Shown piece by piece: positions 9,339 to 18,195 of a DNA stretch of 64,000 nt. The notes below the pieces were generated by a model. The model had not been told where the DNA came from and searched no databases. It worked only from the letters and a program-made list of their open reading frames with translations. Each line of letters opens with the position of its first letter. The first letter of the stretch is position 1. A program made the translations under genes and the position numbers. The DNA is from G965218495 sp965218495 (GTDB lineage Bacteria; Bacteroidota; Rhodothermia; Rhodothermales; Bin80), in assembly GCA_965218495.1 (NCBI GenBank), contig OZ244626.1, positions 124,001-188,000 of the forward strand. Direction: 5' to 3'.

Positions 9339-11092
9339 TGGATTCCCACTCCTGGATAACGCTTGCAACTGTCGCCGCGATCGCTGTGGCCCTGGTGCGG
9401 GATTTGGCTCGGCCAGACCTCATCTTCCTGAGTGGTTTGGGCGTGCTGCTCTTAGCGGGTGTTATTACGCCGCATGAGGCGTTTGCAGGATTTGCCAGCA
9501 CAGCCGTAATCACTGTAGGGGCCTTGTTTGTGGTAGCGGCTGGCATTGAGGAGTCCGGTGTGCTGCGTGTCTTTGATCATCTGTTCTTTGGGAAAGGTGC
9601 CAGCCTTCCGCGCCTGCTGCCGCGCTTTATGCTTCCAGTGGCCGGCCTGTCGGCCTTTATAAATAATACCCCAATCGTCGCTATGCTTACACAGCCCGTA
9701 CAAAAATGGGCTGTGCGCCGCGGCATCGCGCCTTCAAAGTTGCTGATCCCATTGTCGTATGCAGCCATTGCCGGAGGGATGGTGACTTTGGTAGGGACTT
9801 CTACCAACGTGATTGTTTCCGATCTGCTTATCCAACAAGGGTATGAGCCCTTCGGCCTTTTCGACCTGGCTTGGACCGGCCTGCCAGCGCTGCTTCTAGT
9901 GGTTGCGTTTATGGCGACTGTAGGAATACGCCTTTTGCCATCGCGCGGAATTCTCAAGACTGGCGCACGGCAGAGTCTAAGGGAATGGACTTTCGAGGTG
10001 CGCGTAGGCAAGCGTGCCCTCATGGTTGGACAGACCGTGGTTCAAGCCGATATTCAGAGCCTAGGTGATGCGCAGCTCGCGCATGTGCGGCGCGGCGACT
10101 TTGTGCTTACAGTCGAGCCGTCGACACGCCTTATGTACGGGGACGTTCTTGCTTTCAGCGGGGATGTAACCGCGCTGGAGGAACTCTTGGAACGCCCGGG
10201 GCTGGAGCCCAGCGTACCCGTCCAATTTGGAAAGACATTGCCGCTCTATGAGGCCGTAGTGTCCGATACTTCGTTCCTAGTCGGAAAGACGTTGGGCGAG
10301 GTGCACTTTGGCGAGCGTTACGGTGCGGTAGTCTTGGCCGTAAACCGCAAGACCGAGCGCGTTGAAGGGCCGCTGGACCGCGTGCCCATTAAGGCCGGGG
10401 ACCTGCTTCTGGTAGGCGCAACGGAGGGGTATACGGATCGGTGGAATGCCAGCTCTGCTGAATTCTACTATGTAGCGGCACGCGGAAAGTCCGGCAAGCG
10501 CTTCAATCGGCGCGGGGCCTATACCGCGCTCGCGATTTTGGCTTTAATGGTAGTCGCTGTCGGCACCCATCTGGTGCCGCTGGCTACGGCCGCCTTCGCG
10601 GCGGCGCTGGCCATGATTGCGTCAGGGTGCCTGACGATGCACATGGCTCGGCGCGCACTGGACCTGCAGGTCCTGATGCTCATAGCGGCGGCGTTGGGTC
10701 TGGGGCAAGCCGTGGTAAAGACGGGCTTAACGGATGGCGTTGCCGATGTGCTGCTGGGACTCTCTGGCCTCGGTGTAGTCTTTGTGATGGTAGCGCTGTA
10801 CATGTTCACCAACCTCTTGACCGAACTCATCACGCACAAGGCCGCAGCCGTGCTTATGCTCCCTGTGGCTTTGGCTATGGCCGTGCAACTTGGTGTCGAA
10901 CCCAAAGCCTTTGCCCTTACCGTCGCGGTAGCGGCGGCGGCAAGCTTCATGACCCCCGTAGGTTACCAGACGAACCTTATGGTCATGGCCGCCGGCAAGT
11001 ATCGCGTTAGGGATTACCTCAGGGTCGGACTGCCGGTAAGCCTTCTCGTGATGACGGGCGCTATTATTGTGATACTCTTCAAATGGGTCTAG
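9338..11092 (+). CDS. SLC13-family permease with two TrkA-C (RCK_C) domains, probable sulfate/anion transporter
   Basis: 584 residues from the ATG at 9338; a TTG at 9335 is also in frame. The architecture is typical of the DASS/SLC13 branch common in Bacteroidota and cyanobacteria: N-terminal membrane helices with an INNTPIVAM motif, two soluble TrkA-C domains (about residues 205-300 and 300-385), then a second membrane block ending with a SFMTPVGYQTNLMV motif. The asparagine/threonine motifs (NNTP, TPVGYQTN) are the SLC13 substrate/sodium clamp. The direct downstream neighbour is a fused ATP sulfurylase-APS kinase. That makes sulfate the most attractive substrate, but this is inference from context. 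The start overlaps the ugd stop, suggesting coupled translation. Confidence 0.88.
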   Translation: MDSHSWITLATVAAIAVALVRDLARPDLIFLSGLGVLLLAGVITPHEAFAGFASTAVITVGALFVVAAGIEESGVLRVFDHLFFGKGASLPRLLPRFMLPVAGLSAFINNTPIVAMLTQPVQKWAVRRGIAPSKLLIPLSYAAIAGGMVTLVGTSTNVIVSDLLIQQGYEPFGLFDLAWTGLPALLLVVAFMATVGIRLLPSRGILKTGARQSLREWTFEVRVGKRALMVGQTVVQADIQSLGDAQLAHVRRGDFVLTVEPSTRLMYGDVLAFSGDVTALEELLERPGLEPSVPVQFGKTLPLYEAVVSDTSFLVGKTLGEVHFGERYGAVVLAVNRKTERVEGPLDRVPIKAGDLLLVGATEGYTDRWNASSAEFYYVAARGKSGKRFNRRGAYTALAILALMVVAVGTHLVPLATAAFAAALAMIASGCLTMHMARRALDLQVLMLIAAALGLGQAVVKTGLTDGVADVLLGLSGLGVVFVMVALYMFTNLLTELITHKAAAVLMLPVALAMAVQLGVEPKAFALTVAVAAAASFMTPVGYQTNLMVMAAGKYRVRDYLRVGLPVSLLVMTGAIIVILFKWV

Positions 11093-11195
11093 GTACCTTA
11101 TGTCTGCAAAGGCATCTTAACAGATTCTTACCTTGCGGCGCTGACGTGCCGGCTTGCCATCGTGCCACGCCTTTAACCACTGCCGAATCTATAGA

Positions 11196-12932
11196 ATGCG
11201 CCCTTCACGACTGAATCCGCCCCACGGTGGGTACCTCTGTCAGCTCTTGGTTGACGACAGGCGTGGCGTGGAGTTGTTTAAGGCCGCAGTGCATCACCCG
11301 TCGATCACGCTTTCGCCCCGCCAGATTTGCGACCTTGAGTTGCTGCTTAGTGGTGGGTTTTCACCGCTGACCGGCTTCTTGAATCGTGATGACTACGATA
11401 GTGTAGTAGACACAATGCGTCTGGCCGATGGTACGCTGTGGCCTATGCCTATCACACTCGACATCACGCAGGCCGACGCTGAGCGGATCGAGGGGCATGA
11501 CCTGGTGGCGCTGCGCGGCCAAACGGGGTTGCTGCTTGCGATCCTGCGGGTAGGAGATCTTTGGAAGCCCGACAAAGTTCGTGAAGCCGATACTGTATTT
11601 GGCACCACGGATATGGATCACCCTGCAGTGGGCTACCTGTTCAATCAGGCGGGCGAGCACTATCTGGGCGGCGCTCTCGAAGGGATTCAACTGCCGGAGC
11701 ACTACGACTTTCTCGATTTGCGCAAGACGCCGGCGCAGCTGCGGGCGTATTTCCGGGAGCACCGCTGGGAGCGCGTCGTTGCGTTTCAGACGCGCAATCC
11801 GATGCATCGTGCGCACAAGGAGTTAACCGACCGGGCTGCCCGCGAAATTGGCGGGCAGCTTCTGATTCACCCGGTAGTCGGCATGACCAAGCCGGGCGAC
11901 GTTGACCACTTTACACGCGTGCGCAGCTACAAGCGACTACTGAAGTATTATCCCAGTAACGCGGTGGCTCTTAGCCTCCTGCCGTTGGCCATGCGCATGG
12001 GTGGTCCACGGGAGGCGCTCTGGCATGCCATTATCCGAAAGAATTACGGATGTACGCACCTGGTGGTTGGGCGCGACCATGCGGGGCCCGGCAAGGATGC
12101 CAAAGGAAAGCCTTTTTACGGGCCCTATGAAGCCGTGGACCTCGTAACCAGGCACAGCCAAGAGGCGGGAATCGAGATCGTGCCGTTCCGGCTAATGGTG
12201 TATGTTCCTGCGGAAGGCGCGTACAAACCCATTGACGAGGTCCAGCCTGACGAAGAGTTGCTAAGCATCTCCGGTACGGAGCTGCGCCGCCGCCTGGCAG
12301 ACGGCGAAGAGATCCCCGAATGGTTTTCGTACGCGGATGTCATTGCGGAACTGCACAACACGCATCCACCACGTAGCGGACAGGGCTTTGCCATCTTTCT
12401 TACAGGCCTATCCGGGTCCGGCAAATCCACTATTGCAAATGCATTGCAGTCCAGACTTTTGGAAATCACTACCCGTTCTGTCACGCTTTTGGACGGTGAC
12501 GTGGTGCGGACTCATCTCAGCAAGGGTCTGGGTTTTTCCAAGGCGGATCGCTCAACGAACGTGCAGCGCATCGGGTATGTGGCTTCGGAGGTCGTCAAAC
12601 ATCGCGGCATAGTGATTTGTGCTCCGATTGCGCCGTACAAGTCCGATCGTGCCGTAAACCGGCGCCGGATTAGCCGCGGCGGCGGCTACATTGAAGTATT
12701 CGTCAACGCTCCGCTTGAGGTGTGCGAAGCACGTGACGTGAAAGGGTTGTACGCCAAGGCGCGGGCAGGCCTCATCAAGGGGTTTACGGGCATCGACGAT
12801 CCATATGAGGCACCGGAAAACGCAGAGGTGGTCTGCCATACCGACCGTGAAACCATCCGCGGAAGCACGGACAAAGTCATCAGCCGTCTGGTAGAGTTTG
12901 GATTCCTGACGGCAGCACAGAAAGTACGTTAG
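11196..12932 (+). CDS. Bifunctional sulfate adenylyltransferase / adenylylsulfate kinase
   Basis: 578 residues from the ATG at 11196 (MRPSRLNPPHGGYL); the frame is open upstream to 11154 but that extension looks non-native. Residues 1-390 are ATP sulfurylase of the monomeric Sat type, with QTRNPMHRAHKEL (the HxxH-like ATP site) and GRDHAGPGKDA. Residues about 395-575 are APS kinase, with the P-loop GLSGSGKST near residue 403, LDGDVVRTHLSKGLGF and the PYKSDR segment. The fusion turns sulfate and two ATP into PAPS in the cytoplasm. PAPS can feed cysteine synthesis or sulfotransferases. No APS/PAPS reductase is in the window, and the neighbours are permease and sugar dehydrogenases, so a role in sulfating glycans is plausible but unproven. 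Confidence 0.94.
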   Translation: MRPSRLNPPHGGYLCQLLVDDRRGVELFKAAVHHPSITLSPRQICDLELLLSGGFSPLTGFLNRDDYDSVVDTMRLADGTLWPMPITLDITQADAERIEGHDLVALRGQTGLLLAILRVGDLWKPDKVREADTVFGTTDMDHPAVGYLFNQAGEHYLGGALEGIQLPEHYDFLDLRKTPAQLRAYFREHRWERVVAFQTRNPMHRAHKELTDRAAREIGGQLLIHPVVGMTKPGDVDHFTRVRSYKRLLKYYPSNAVALSLLPLAMRMGGPREALWHAIIRKNYGCTHLVVGRDHAGPGKDAKGKPFYGPYEAVDLVTRHSQEAGIEIVPFRLMVYVPAEGAYKPIDEVQPDEELLSISGTELRRRLADGEEIPEWFSYADVIAELHNTHPPRSGQGFAIFLTGLSGSGKSTIANALQSRLLEITTRSVTLLDGDVVRTHLSKGLGFSKADRSTNVQRIGYVASEVVKHRGIVICAPIAPYKSDRAVNRRRISRGGGYIEVFVNAPLEVCEARDVKGLYAKARAGLIKGFTGIDDPYEAPENAEVVCHTDRETIRGSTDKVISRLVEFGFLTAAQKVR

Positions 12933-12947
12933 AGAGACAGCAAGGCA

Positions 12948-14276
12948 GTGACAGCGCAGCAACAACTCTTGGACAAGATCGCAGCACGCGAGGTGCGTGT
13001 TGCCATAATCGGGCTGGGGTACGTCGGGTTGCCACTGGCGGTAGCGTTTGGCGAGGCCGGGTTTCGTGTCATCGGAATCGATATTGATGAGCTCAAAGTA
13101 CGCCAGATTAACGCAGGGGCGTCGTACATCGGAGACATTCCAGCAGCGCGGGTGGCAAGTCTCGTCGATGCCGGCATGCTGAACGCGATCACCAACTACG
13201 CAGCGCTGGAGCACTGCGATGTGATTAGTATCTGCGTTCCCACCCCGCTTGGGAAGACGCGAGCCCCGGACATTTCGTATATAGTACGTGCTGCGGACAC
13301 TATTGCACGGTACCTGCATCCGGGCATGTTGGTGGCGCTTGAGAGCACCACGTTTCCTGGTACAACTACCGAAATCATCCTTCCTCGTTGCGCGCAGGCG
13401 GCGGGCGGATTGACGGTAGGGGAGGACTTCTTCTTGTGCTTTTCGCCCGAGCGCGTAGATCCGGGGCGCAAAGACTGGACAACGAAAAACACGCCCAAAG
13501 TCATGGGCGGCATGACGCCTGCTTGTCTCCAGGTGGCTACCGCACTCTATGGCGCGGTCATCGACTGCATTGTGCCGGTTTCTTCGCCCGAGGCAGCCGA
13601 GATGGCCAAGCTGCTGGAGAACACGTTTCGGGCGGTCAACATTGGCTTGGCCAACGAGGTGCTACTCATCTGTGACAAGCTTGGCCTGGATGCCTGGGAG
13701 GTCATTGAAGCTGCGGCTACCAAGCCGTTTGGATTCATGAAATTCTTGCCGGGTCCGGGGCTTGGTGGGCATTGCATCCCGGTGGACCCCCAGTACCTTT
13801 CCTGGAAGATGCGCACGTTGGGCTATACAGCCCGGTTCATTGAACTTGCTTCCGACGTTAACCGGAGCATGCCATGGTATTGGGTGCGCAAAGTGCAGGA
13901 CGCACTCAATGACGCAGGAAAGGCCATTCAGGGTAGCGCCATTCTGGTTATTGGCGTCGCGTACAAGCGTGATGTAAGCGATCTGCGCGAGGCGCCGGCA
14001 CTAGACATCATCACACTCCTACGCGAGAAGGGTGCGCACATCACTTATCACGATTGGCACGTACCCTCCTTCACGCATGAAGGTTGTACGCTGGTATCCG
14101 TGGATGACCTCAAGGCGGCCATTACAGGTGTCGACTGCGTGCTGATAACGGCAGACCATACCGGCTACGACTGGGAGGCGATTCATCGGGAGGCGCGGCT
14201 CGTTGTGGACACGCGGGCCACGCTGAGGCCGGCCATCATGCCTTTGCAGCAGGAAACGGATCCGCAGGGCGCGTAG
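12948..14276 (+). CDS. Nucleotide-sugar dehydrogenase, probable UDP-N-acetylglucosamine 6-dehydrogenase (WbpA-like)
   Basis: 442 codons with a GTG start 15 bp after the sulfurylase-kinase stop. The NAD-binding GLGYVGLPLA motif sits near residue 22, and the catalytic cysteine is in LGGHCIPVDPQYL at about residue 276. The GHCIP form is that of the WbpA/WecC/TviB group acting on UDP-HexNAc, distinct from the CFPKD form of the Ugd gene upstream. It would convert UDP-GlcNAc (or UDP-ManNAc) to the uronate. With the convergent minus-strand oxidoreductase, aminotransferase and acetyltransferase (17-20 kb) it supplies the first step of the Wbp/Wlb diacetamido-uronate route; that pairing is inference. 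Confidence 0.88.
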   Translation: MTAQQQLLDKIAAREVRVAIIGLGYVGLPLAVAFGEAGFRVIGIDIDELKVRQINAGASYIGDIPAARVASLVDAGMLNAITNYAALEHCDVISICVPTPLGKTRAPDISYIVRAADTIARYLHPGMLVALESTTFPGTTTEIILPRCAQAAGGLTVGEDFFLCFSPERVDPGRKDWTTKNTPKVMGGMTPACLQVATALYGAVIDCIVPVSSPEAAEMAKLLENTFRAVNIGLANEVLLICDKLGLDAWEVIEAAATKPFGFMKFLPGPGLGGHCIPVDPQYLSWKMRTLGYTARFIELASDVNRSMPWYWVRKVQDALNDAGKAIQGSAILVIGVAYKRDVSDLREAPALDIITLLREKGAHITYHDWHVPSFTHEGCTLVSVDDLKAAITGVDCVLITADHTGYDWEAIHREARLVVDTRATLRPAIMPLQQETDPQGA

Positions 14277-14301
14277 ACGCTACGCGGTGGGGGCACACTG
14301 C

Positions 14302-15252
14302 TTAGTCGTCCGCGTCGGCCAGCCACCCAAGCTTAGTTCGCGCAACGAAGTGCGGGCGGCGTTTGACTTCATCAAAGATGCGGCTCAAGTATTCTCCGAT
14401 AATACCAAGGACCATGAGTTGAATGCCGCCAAGGAAAAGCACTATCACGATGAGTGAGGCCCAGCCAGGTGGTAGCGTTTCTCCCAGTGCATACAGGGCT
14501 ACTATATACAGCAGGAAGACGAACCCTACGAGGGCGGCTGCGGCACCGGACCAGCTTGAGATGCGTAGTGGAACCGACGAAAATGAAAACAGGCCGTCAA
14601 GCGCTAAGCGAGTGAGGCGTCTCGTACTGTAGCTGGACTTGCCCGCCTTGCGTGCCGGGCGCGCATACGGGATTCCGATCTGACTGAAGCCAGCCCAGCT
14701 GCGAAGCCCGCGCACAAAACGGTTGTGCTCAGGCATCGCGTTGATGGCATCGACCACGCGCCTGTCCATGAGCGCGAAGTCGCCTGCATCGCGTGGAATG
14801 TTGATAGTAGCCACCTTGCTGAGCAGCAGATAAAAGAGCCAGAATGCTGCTCGCAGCGCCCAAGCCTCTTTACGATTCCTTCTGATACCGTATACCACAT
14901 CGTATCCTTCCCGCCATTTCTCAATGAAACTGCCAAGCAGTTCCGGCGGATCTTGCAGGTCGGCGTCCAGCACCGCAACCAGGTCTCCCCGCACCTGCTG
15001 GAGTCCGGCCGAGACCGCGGTCTGGTGCCCGAAGTTACGTGAAAAGCTTAGGCATGCCATCCGCACATCCTTACTGCAAGCCTCTTGCAGCAAGGCGAGC
15101 GTTCGATCCGTGCTACCGTCGTCGACGAACAGGACGGCGAGTGGCACGCCGAGGTTTAGGTGCCGAAGAGTATCTAGGAGCTGTGGCAGTACAGCCTCCT
15201 CGTTGTGGACGGGAACTACCAGTCCGAGCTCCGGCGAGTTCGGCCTTATCAT
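14302..15252 (-). CDS. Glycosyltransferase family 2, polyprenyl-phosphate sugar transferase type
   Basis: 316 residues from the ATG at 15252 (MIRPNSPELGLVVPVHNEEA); an upstream in-frame ATG at 15285 adds an unlikely basic leader. The GT-A fold carries FVDDGSTDRT and the metal site LDADLQDPPE. Two C-terminal membrane helices (about residues 220-245 and 255-285) precede a tail with the IGEYLSRIFDEVKRRP signature. This is the DPM1/GtrB/ArnC group, which loads a sugar onto undecaprenyl or dolichyl phosphate at the inner membrane. It is the last gene of the minus-strand polysaccharide run and converges with the sugar dehydrogenase gene 26 bp away. Confidence 0.9.
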   Translation of the reverse strand: MIRPNSPELGLVVPVHNEEAVLPQLLDTLRHLNLGVPLAVLFVDDGSTDRTLALLQEACSKDVRMACLSFSRNFGHQTAVSAGLQQVRGDLVAVLDADLQDPPELLGSFIEKWREGYDVVYGIRRNRKEAWALRAAFWLFYLLLSKVATINIPRDAGDFALMDRRVVDAINAMPEHNRFVRGLRSWAGFSQIGIPYARPARKAGKSSYSTRRLTRLALDGLFSFSSVPLRISSWSGAAAALVGFVFLLYIVALYALGETLPPGWASLIVIVLFLGGIQLMVLGIIGEYLSRIFDEVKRRPHFVARTKLGWLADADD

Positions 15253-15332
15253 GAGCCTCCTTGGTTTTTGAGTGAGACCGCGCACCGGGACATTGGACCG
15301 CGTGAATTCATTCCAGCATACACAAGCTGGCG

Positions 15333-16073
15333 CTAGCGTTTACGTGCAATGACTAGGATAGAGACGCCGGCCGGGAAGTTCATCCACCTCAGCAAATGCT
15401 GCTCCAGGGCAAAGACTCCGAACAGTAACTGGTTGAGGCCGCGCATTCTGAACTTGGTGTCGCTGACTTCTTCCTTTGAGCCCATGAGGCGCCGCACGAT
15501 GCGAAAAGCGGACAAGGGTACAAGCAGAAGGGAATTGAAATAGGTTGCCCGCTCGATTCCAAAGCCGTGCGTACGCAGCAGCTTGGTCAGTGGGCGCAGT
15601 CGGTACCGCCGGTTGTGGCCCACGGTCACATCGTGCATGGTCCACAGCAGCTTATACGCGGGCACGGTCAGGATAAGTACCCCGCCCTCGACCAGTCGTT
15701 CGGCTACCATAGCCAAGACGCGGTGGTGATCCTCGGTGTGCTCAAGCACATCAAGCATGGCGACTGCGTCGAATGACTGGATATGTACAGGAGAAGGGAG
15801 TGTTTCCGCTGTCCCCATGTAAACTGGAATGTCGCCGCGCCGTCGGGCAGCGGCGACAAGCTCAGGGCTGGGCTCAACTCCACAAAGCTCAGAATCTTTC
15901 GGGTAGATGCTATAGAGGTTGGCACCAGGGCCTACGCCGATGTCCAGAATGCGGGCGCCCGCGGGGAGCGCAATTCCCTGGATTACGGACTTGAGAACGC
16001 GCCGTCTGGCGCGATACCACCAGTGACTGCTCTCATCGCCTTCAAAGTCAGTGCTATAGTACGATTCGTACAT
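15333..16073 (-). CDS. Class I SAM-dependent methyltransferase
   Basis: 246 residues from the ATG at 16073 (MYESYYSTDFEGDESSHWWY). The frame is open upstream to 16139, but that would overlap the preceding TIGR02757 gene. The SAM-binding motif I ILDIGVGPGANL is followed by VEPSPE and, later, the post-I motif DAVAMLDVLEHTED. The YYS..EdSHWWYraRR N-terminus is common in small methyltransferases of glycan and lipid clusters. The C-terminus has hydrophobic segments (LLVPLSAFRIVRRLM; LLFGVFALEQHLLRW) suggesting membrane association. The substrate is unknown; the neighbours suggest a lipid-linked sugar or polyprenol. Confidence 0.85.
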   Translation of the reverse strand: MYESYYSTDFEGDESSHWWYRARRRVLKSVIQGIALPAGARILDIGVGPGANLYSIYPKDSELCGVEPSPELVAAARRRGDIPVYMGTAETLPSPVHIQSFDAVAMLDVLEHTEDHHRVLAMVAERLVEGGVLILTVPAYKLLWTMHDVTVGHNRRYRLRPLTKLLRTHGFGIERATYFNSLLLVPLSAFRIVRRLMGSKEEVSDTKFRMRGLNQLLFGVFALEQHLLRWMNFPAGVSILVIARKR

Positions 16074-16098
16074 GAGTGGATGTAGGCGCCAGTACCCC

Positions 16099-16938
16099 TT
16101 ACGCAGACATAGGTGGCGGGATGTGCGCCGGCGGCCCACCGGTTATGCCGAGTCCAAAGAATGCAAAGTCATACCGCGCAGGATCCTCTGGGCAAAGGCA
16201 GCGGCAGACTCTTGTAAGTTCCTGGGCAGCCTTCCAGTCGTGGCTGCTTCGTGCGAGTACGCCCATGTCCCGCGCCTGCCTGCCTGAGTGTACATCAAGT
16301 GGCAGCACAAGTTGGCGCTTATCAATGGCCTGCCACAAGCCAAGGTCAACGGGCCCCGTGCGTACCATCCATCGCAGGTACATACACAGCCGTTTAGCGG
16401 CGCTGCCTCTCAGGGGCCGAGCAAGGTGCTTTTGCAGGCGGGGTGGCGTAGATGCGTGGGCGCGCATCATGCGCTCACTAAAGCCCTGGATGGCCCGTCC
16501 GGTGTCCATGGCACTGCGTGAGTGGTCGGCAGCAAAGATAGCTTCCACAGTCTTGTGCTTCTGCAAGAGACAGCGCAAGTTGACGGTGAACCAAATGGCG
16601 TCACCCGATGTGAACGTCCGGTGTTTAAAGCCATCCAGCCGAGTGGCGTCGCGGGAGCGGTCGAAATCTCGCACAAATGCATACGGCCGCTGTTGCATAC
16701 GCTCGCAGAGCTCCATCAGCTTTTCAAGGATCGTTGCGCGACGTCCCCAAGCCAGTAGCGCGGCATAGAGGCCAATCACCTCCTGGTCACGTGGGTCATC
16801 AAAGCCGTGGCATGCAGCGATAGGGTCGTTGTCAATGAACTTCGGCTGCTCATAGAAGGCGACGAGGCTATCGAGGTACGGCTTTAGCCGGTGCGGCGTA
16901 CCACTTGCTTGTGTCGCAAATCGGCGCGGTGCCATCAC
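16099..16938 (-). CDS. TIGR02757 family protein (function unknown)
   Basis: 279 codons, starting with either GTG at 16938 or the adjacent ATG at 16935. It matches my memory of the TIGR02757/DUF2400 family, which is widespread in Bacteroidota: FIDNDPIAACHGFDDPRDQE, then a DLGLWQAIDKRQLVLPLDVH segment. The conserved LVLPLDVHSG and His/Asp-rich patches recall HhH-type DNA glycosylase folds, but I would not assign activity. It starts overlapping the stop of a small CxxC ORF (TGATG), suggesting coupling, and is followed by the methyltransferase. Its place in a sugar cluster may be accidental. Confidence 0.85.
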   Translation of the reverse strand: MMAPRRFATQASGTPHRLKPYLDSLVAFYEQPKFIDNDPIAACHGFDDPRDQEVIGLYAALLAWGRRATILEKLMELCERMQQRPYAFVRDFDRSRDATRLDGFKHRTFTSGDAIWFTVNLRCLLQKHKTVEAIFAADHSRSAMDTGRAIQGFSERMMRAHASTPPRLQKHLARPLRGSAAKRLCMYLRWMVRTGPVDLGLWQAIDKRQLVLPLDVHSGRQARDMGVLARSSHDWKAAQELTRVCRCLCPEDPARYDFAFFGLGITGGPPAHIPPPMSA

Positions 16939-17117
16939 GGATTCCAGGGCGCAACTGGCACTATGGGAACATAGACTGGGAAGCGCTCTGGTCCTATGCC
17001 CAATCGTAGTCGTTGTTCGCTATGCAGTATTGCCCAGTGCTCACAGTAAGCGCATAGCAAGAGATCTCGTACTTGGCGATTGCGTGGCAGCGCCTGACAA
17101 AGCCAGCATTCACGCAC
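16935..17117 (-). CDS. Possible small zinc-ribbon protein
   Basis: 60 codons from a GTG at 17117. I do not recognise a family. Two CxxC pairs lie in the first half (Cys4/Cys7 in ECWLC and Cys22/Cys25 in CAYC), spaced as in a zinc ribbon, and an aromatic/proline-rich tail ends VPIVPVAPWNP. Support for it being real: it fills the 228-bp gap between two same-strand genes, its stop overlaps the next start (TGATG), and the paired cysteines are unlikely by chance. Against: no ATG, and no clear Shine-Dalgarno upstream. Confidence 0.45.
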   Translation of the reverse strand: MRECWLCQALPRNRQVRDLLLCAYCEHWAILHSEQRLRLGIGPERFPVYVPIVPVAPWNP

Positions 17118-17166
17118 TTTGATGCAGACCGACGGCGCAATGGACTTGGAGGGTGCAATTACCGTT

Positions 17167-18195
17167 TTAGGCGCTCAGCTCCACGCATAGACCTCTGCGC
17201 CGCAAGGACTCTCGCACGGCCTGCAGGATGCGGACTACTGCAAGGCCATTGCGGGCGTCAGTTCTAGGCGTGGAGCCCGATTGCACGCACTCCAGAAAAT
17301 GTGTGCATTCCGCACGCAGTGGCTCATTCACAGGGATCTTGGGGATATGGATGTCACCTGTGCGGATAGCCATAGACTCCCCAAAACCCAAGTATCGCGG
17401 TGACCCATAGCCTACCCCCTTGTCGTACACACGAACTTTCTCGGTGCCGGAGGTGTCATCAATCACGGCCATCTTTTTGCTGCCCACTACGGTCACTTTG
17501 CGAACCTTGTGAGGGTCAAGCCAACTGGTATGCATGTGCGCGATTTGGCCATCTTCAAAATACACGGTAGCGAAGACGACATCCTCTATGCGGCGCTGCA
17601 GATAGGCCTGGCCATTGGCCACCACTGCTACCGGCTTCTTGTTCAGGAAAGCAAGCGCAACTGACACGTCATGCGGCCCCAGGGAGTCGAATGCGTTTTC
17701 ATGCTGCCGAATAACGCCCAGATTTACGCGTACACTATAAAGGTAACGTATATCGCCCAGCGTGCCCGTGCGGATCATATTCTCCACATATATGAAAGCC
17801 GGGTGATACAAGAGCAGGTGGCCCACCATCAGGTGCCTGCCCTGATCGTCTGCAAGCCGTACCAGATGTTCGGCTTCAGCCACGGTTTGGGTCATCGGCT
17901 TTTCGACGAAGACGTGCTTGCCGGCCGATAGGGCGGCAGCTGCCATGCGGTAGTGAAGCTGCGTCTCCGTAGCGACAACGATGCAATCAATACTATCATC
18001 GCGAAGCAGGTCTTCAAAGTGCTGCGTCACGTTCAACGCTGGCGGGGCCTGCCCAGCCACGCGGTTCAGGACGCCTTGCGCCTGATCGCACACCGTGACT
18101 ACGTGAGCATTGGGGAGTGTCATGAAGTTGCGCAGCACGTTGCGTCCCCAGTGCCCGGCGCCTACATGACCAACACGGATAGGCTTGCTAGCCAT
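17167..18195 (-). CDS. Gfo/Idh/MocA oxidoreductase, WbpB/WlbA-like
   Basis: 342 codons from the ATG at 18195. The Rossmann motif GHVGAGHWGRNVL begins at residue 8 and the family EKP motif (HVFVEKPMTQTVAEAEHL) lies near residue 95. In Wbp/Wlb pathways this enzyme oxidises the 3-hydroxyl of UDP-GlcNAc-uronate to the 3-keto sugar. The gene overlaps the upstream aminotransferase gene by 8 bp, which is the expected metabolic partner, and the acetyltransferase precedes both. Other Gfo/Idh roles are possible from sequence alone; the neighbours decide the call. Confidence 0.87.
   Translation of the reverse strand: MASKPIRVGHVGAGHWGRNVLRNFMTLPNAHVVTVCDQAQGVLNRVAGQAPPALNVTQHFEDLLRDDSIDCIVVATETQLHYRMAAAALSAGKHVFVEKPMTQTVAEAEHLVRLADDQGRHLMVGHLLLYHPAFIYVENMIRTGTLGDIRYLYSVRVNLGVIRQHENAFDSLGPHDVSVALAFLNKKPVAVVANGQAYLQRRIEDVVFATVYFEDGQIAHMHTSWLDPHKVRKVTVVGSKKMAVIDDTSGTEKVRVYDKGVGYGSPRYLGFGESMAIRTGDIHIPKIPVNEPLRAECTHFLECVQSGSTPRTDARNGLAVVRILQAVRESLRRRGLCVELSA

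Noticed and set aside
12552..13319. 255-codon minus-strand frame
   Set aside because: Antisense across two real genes (APS kinase domain and sugar dehydrogenase).
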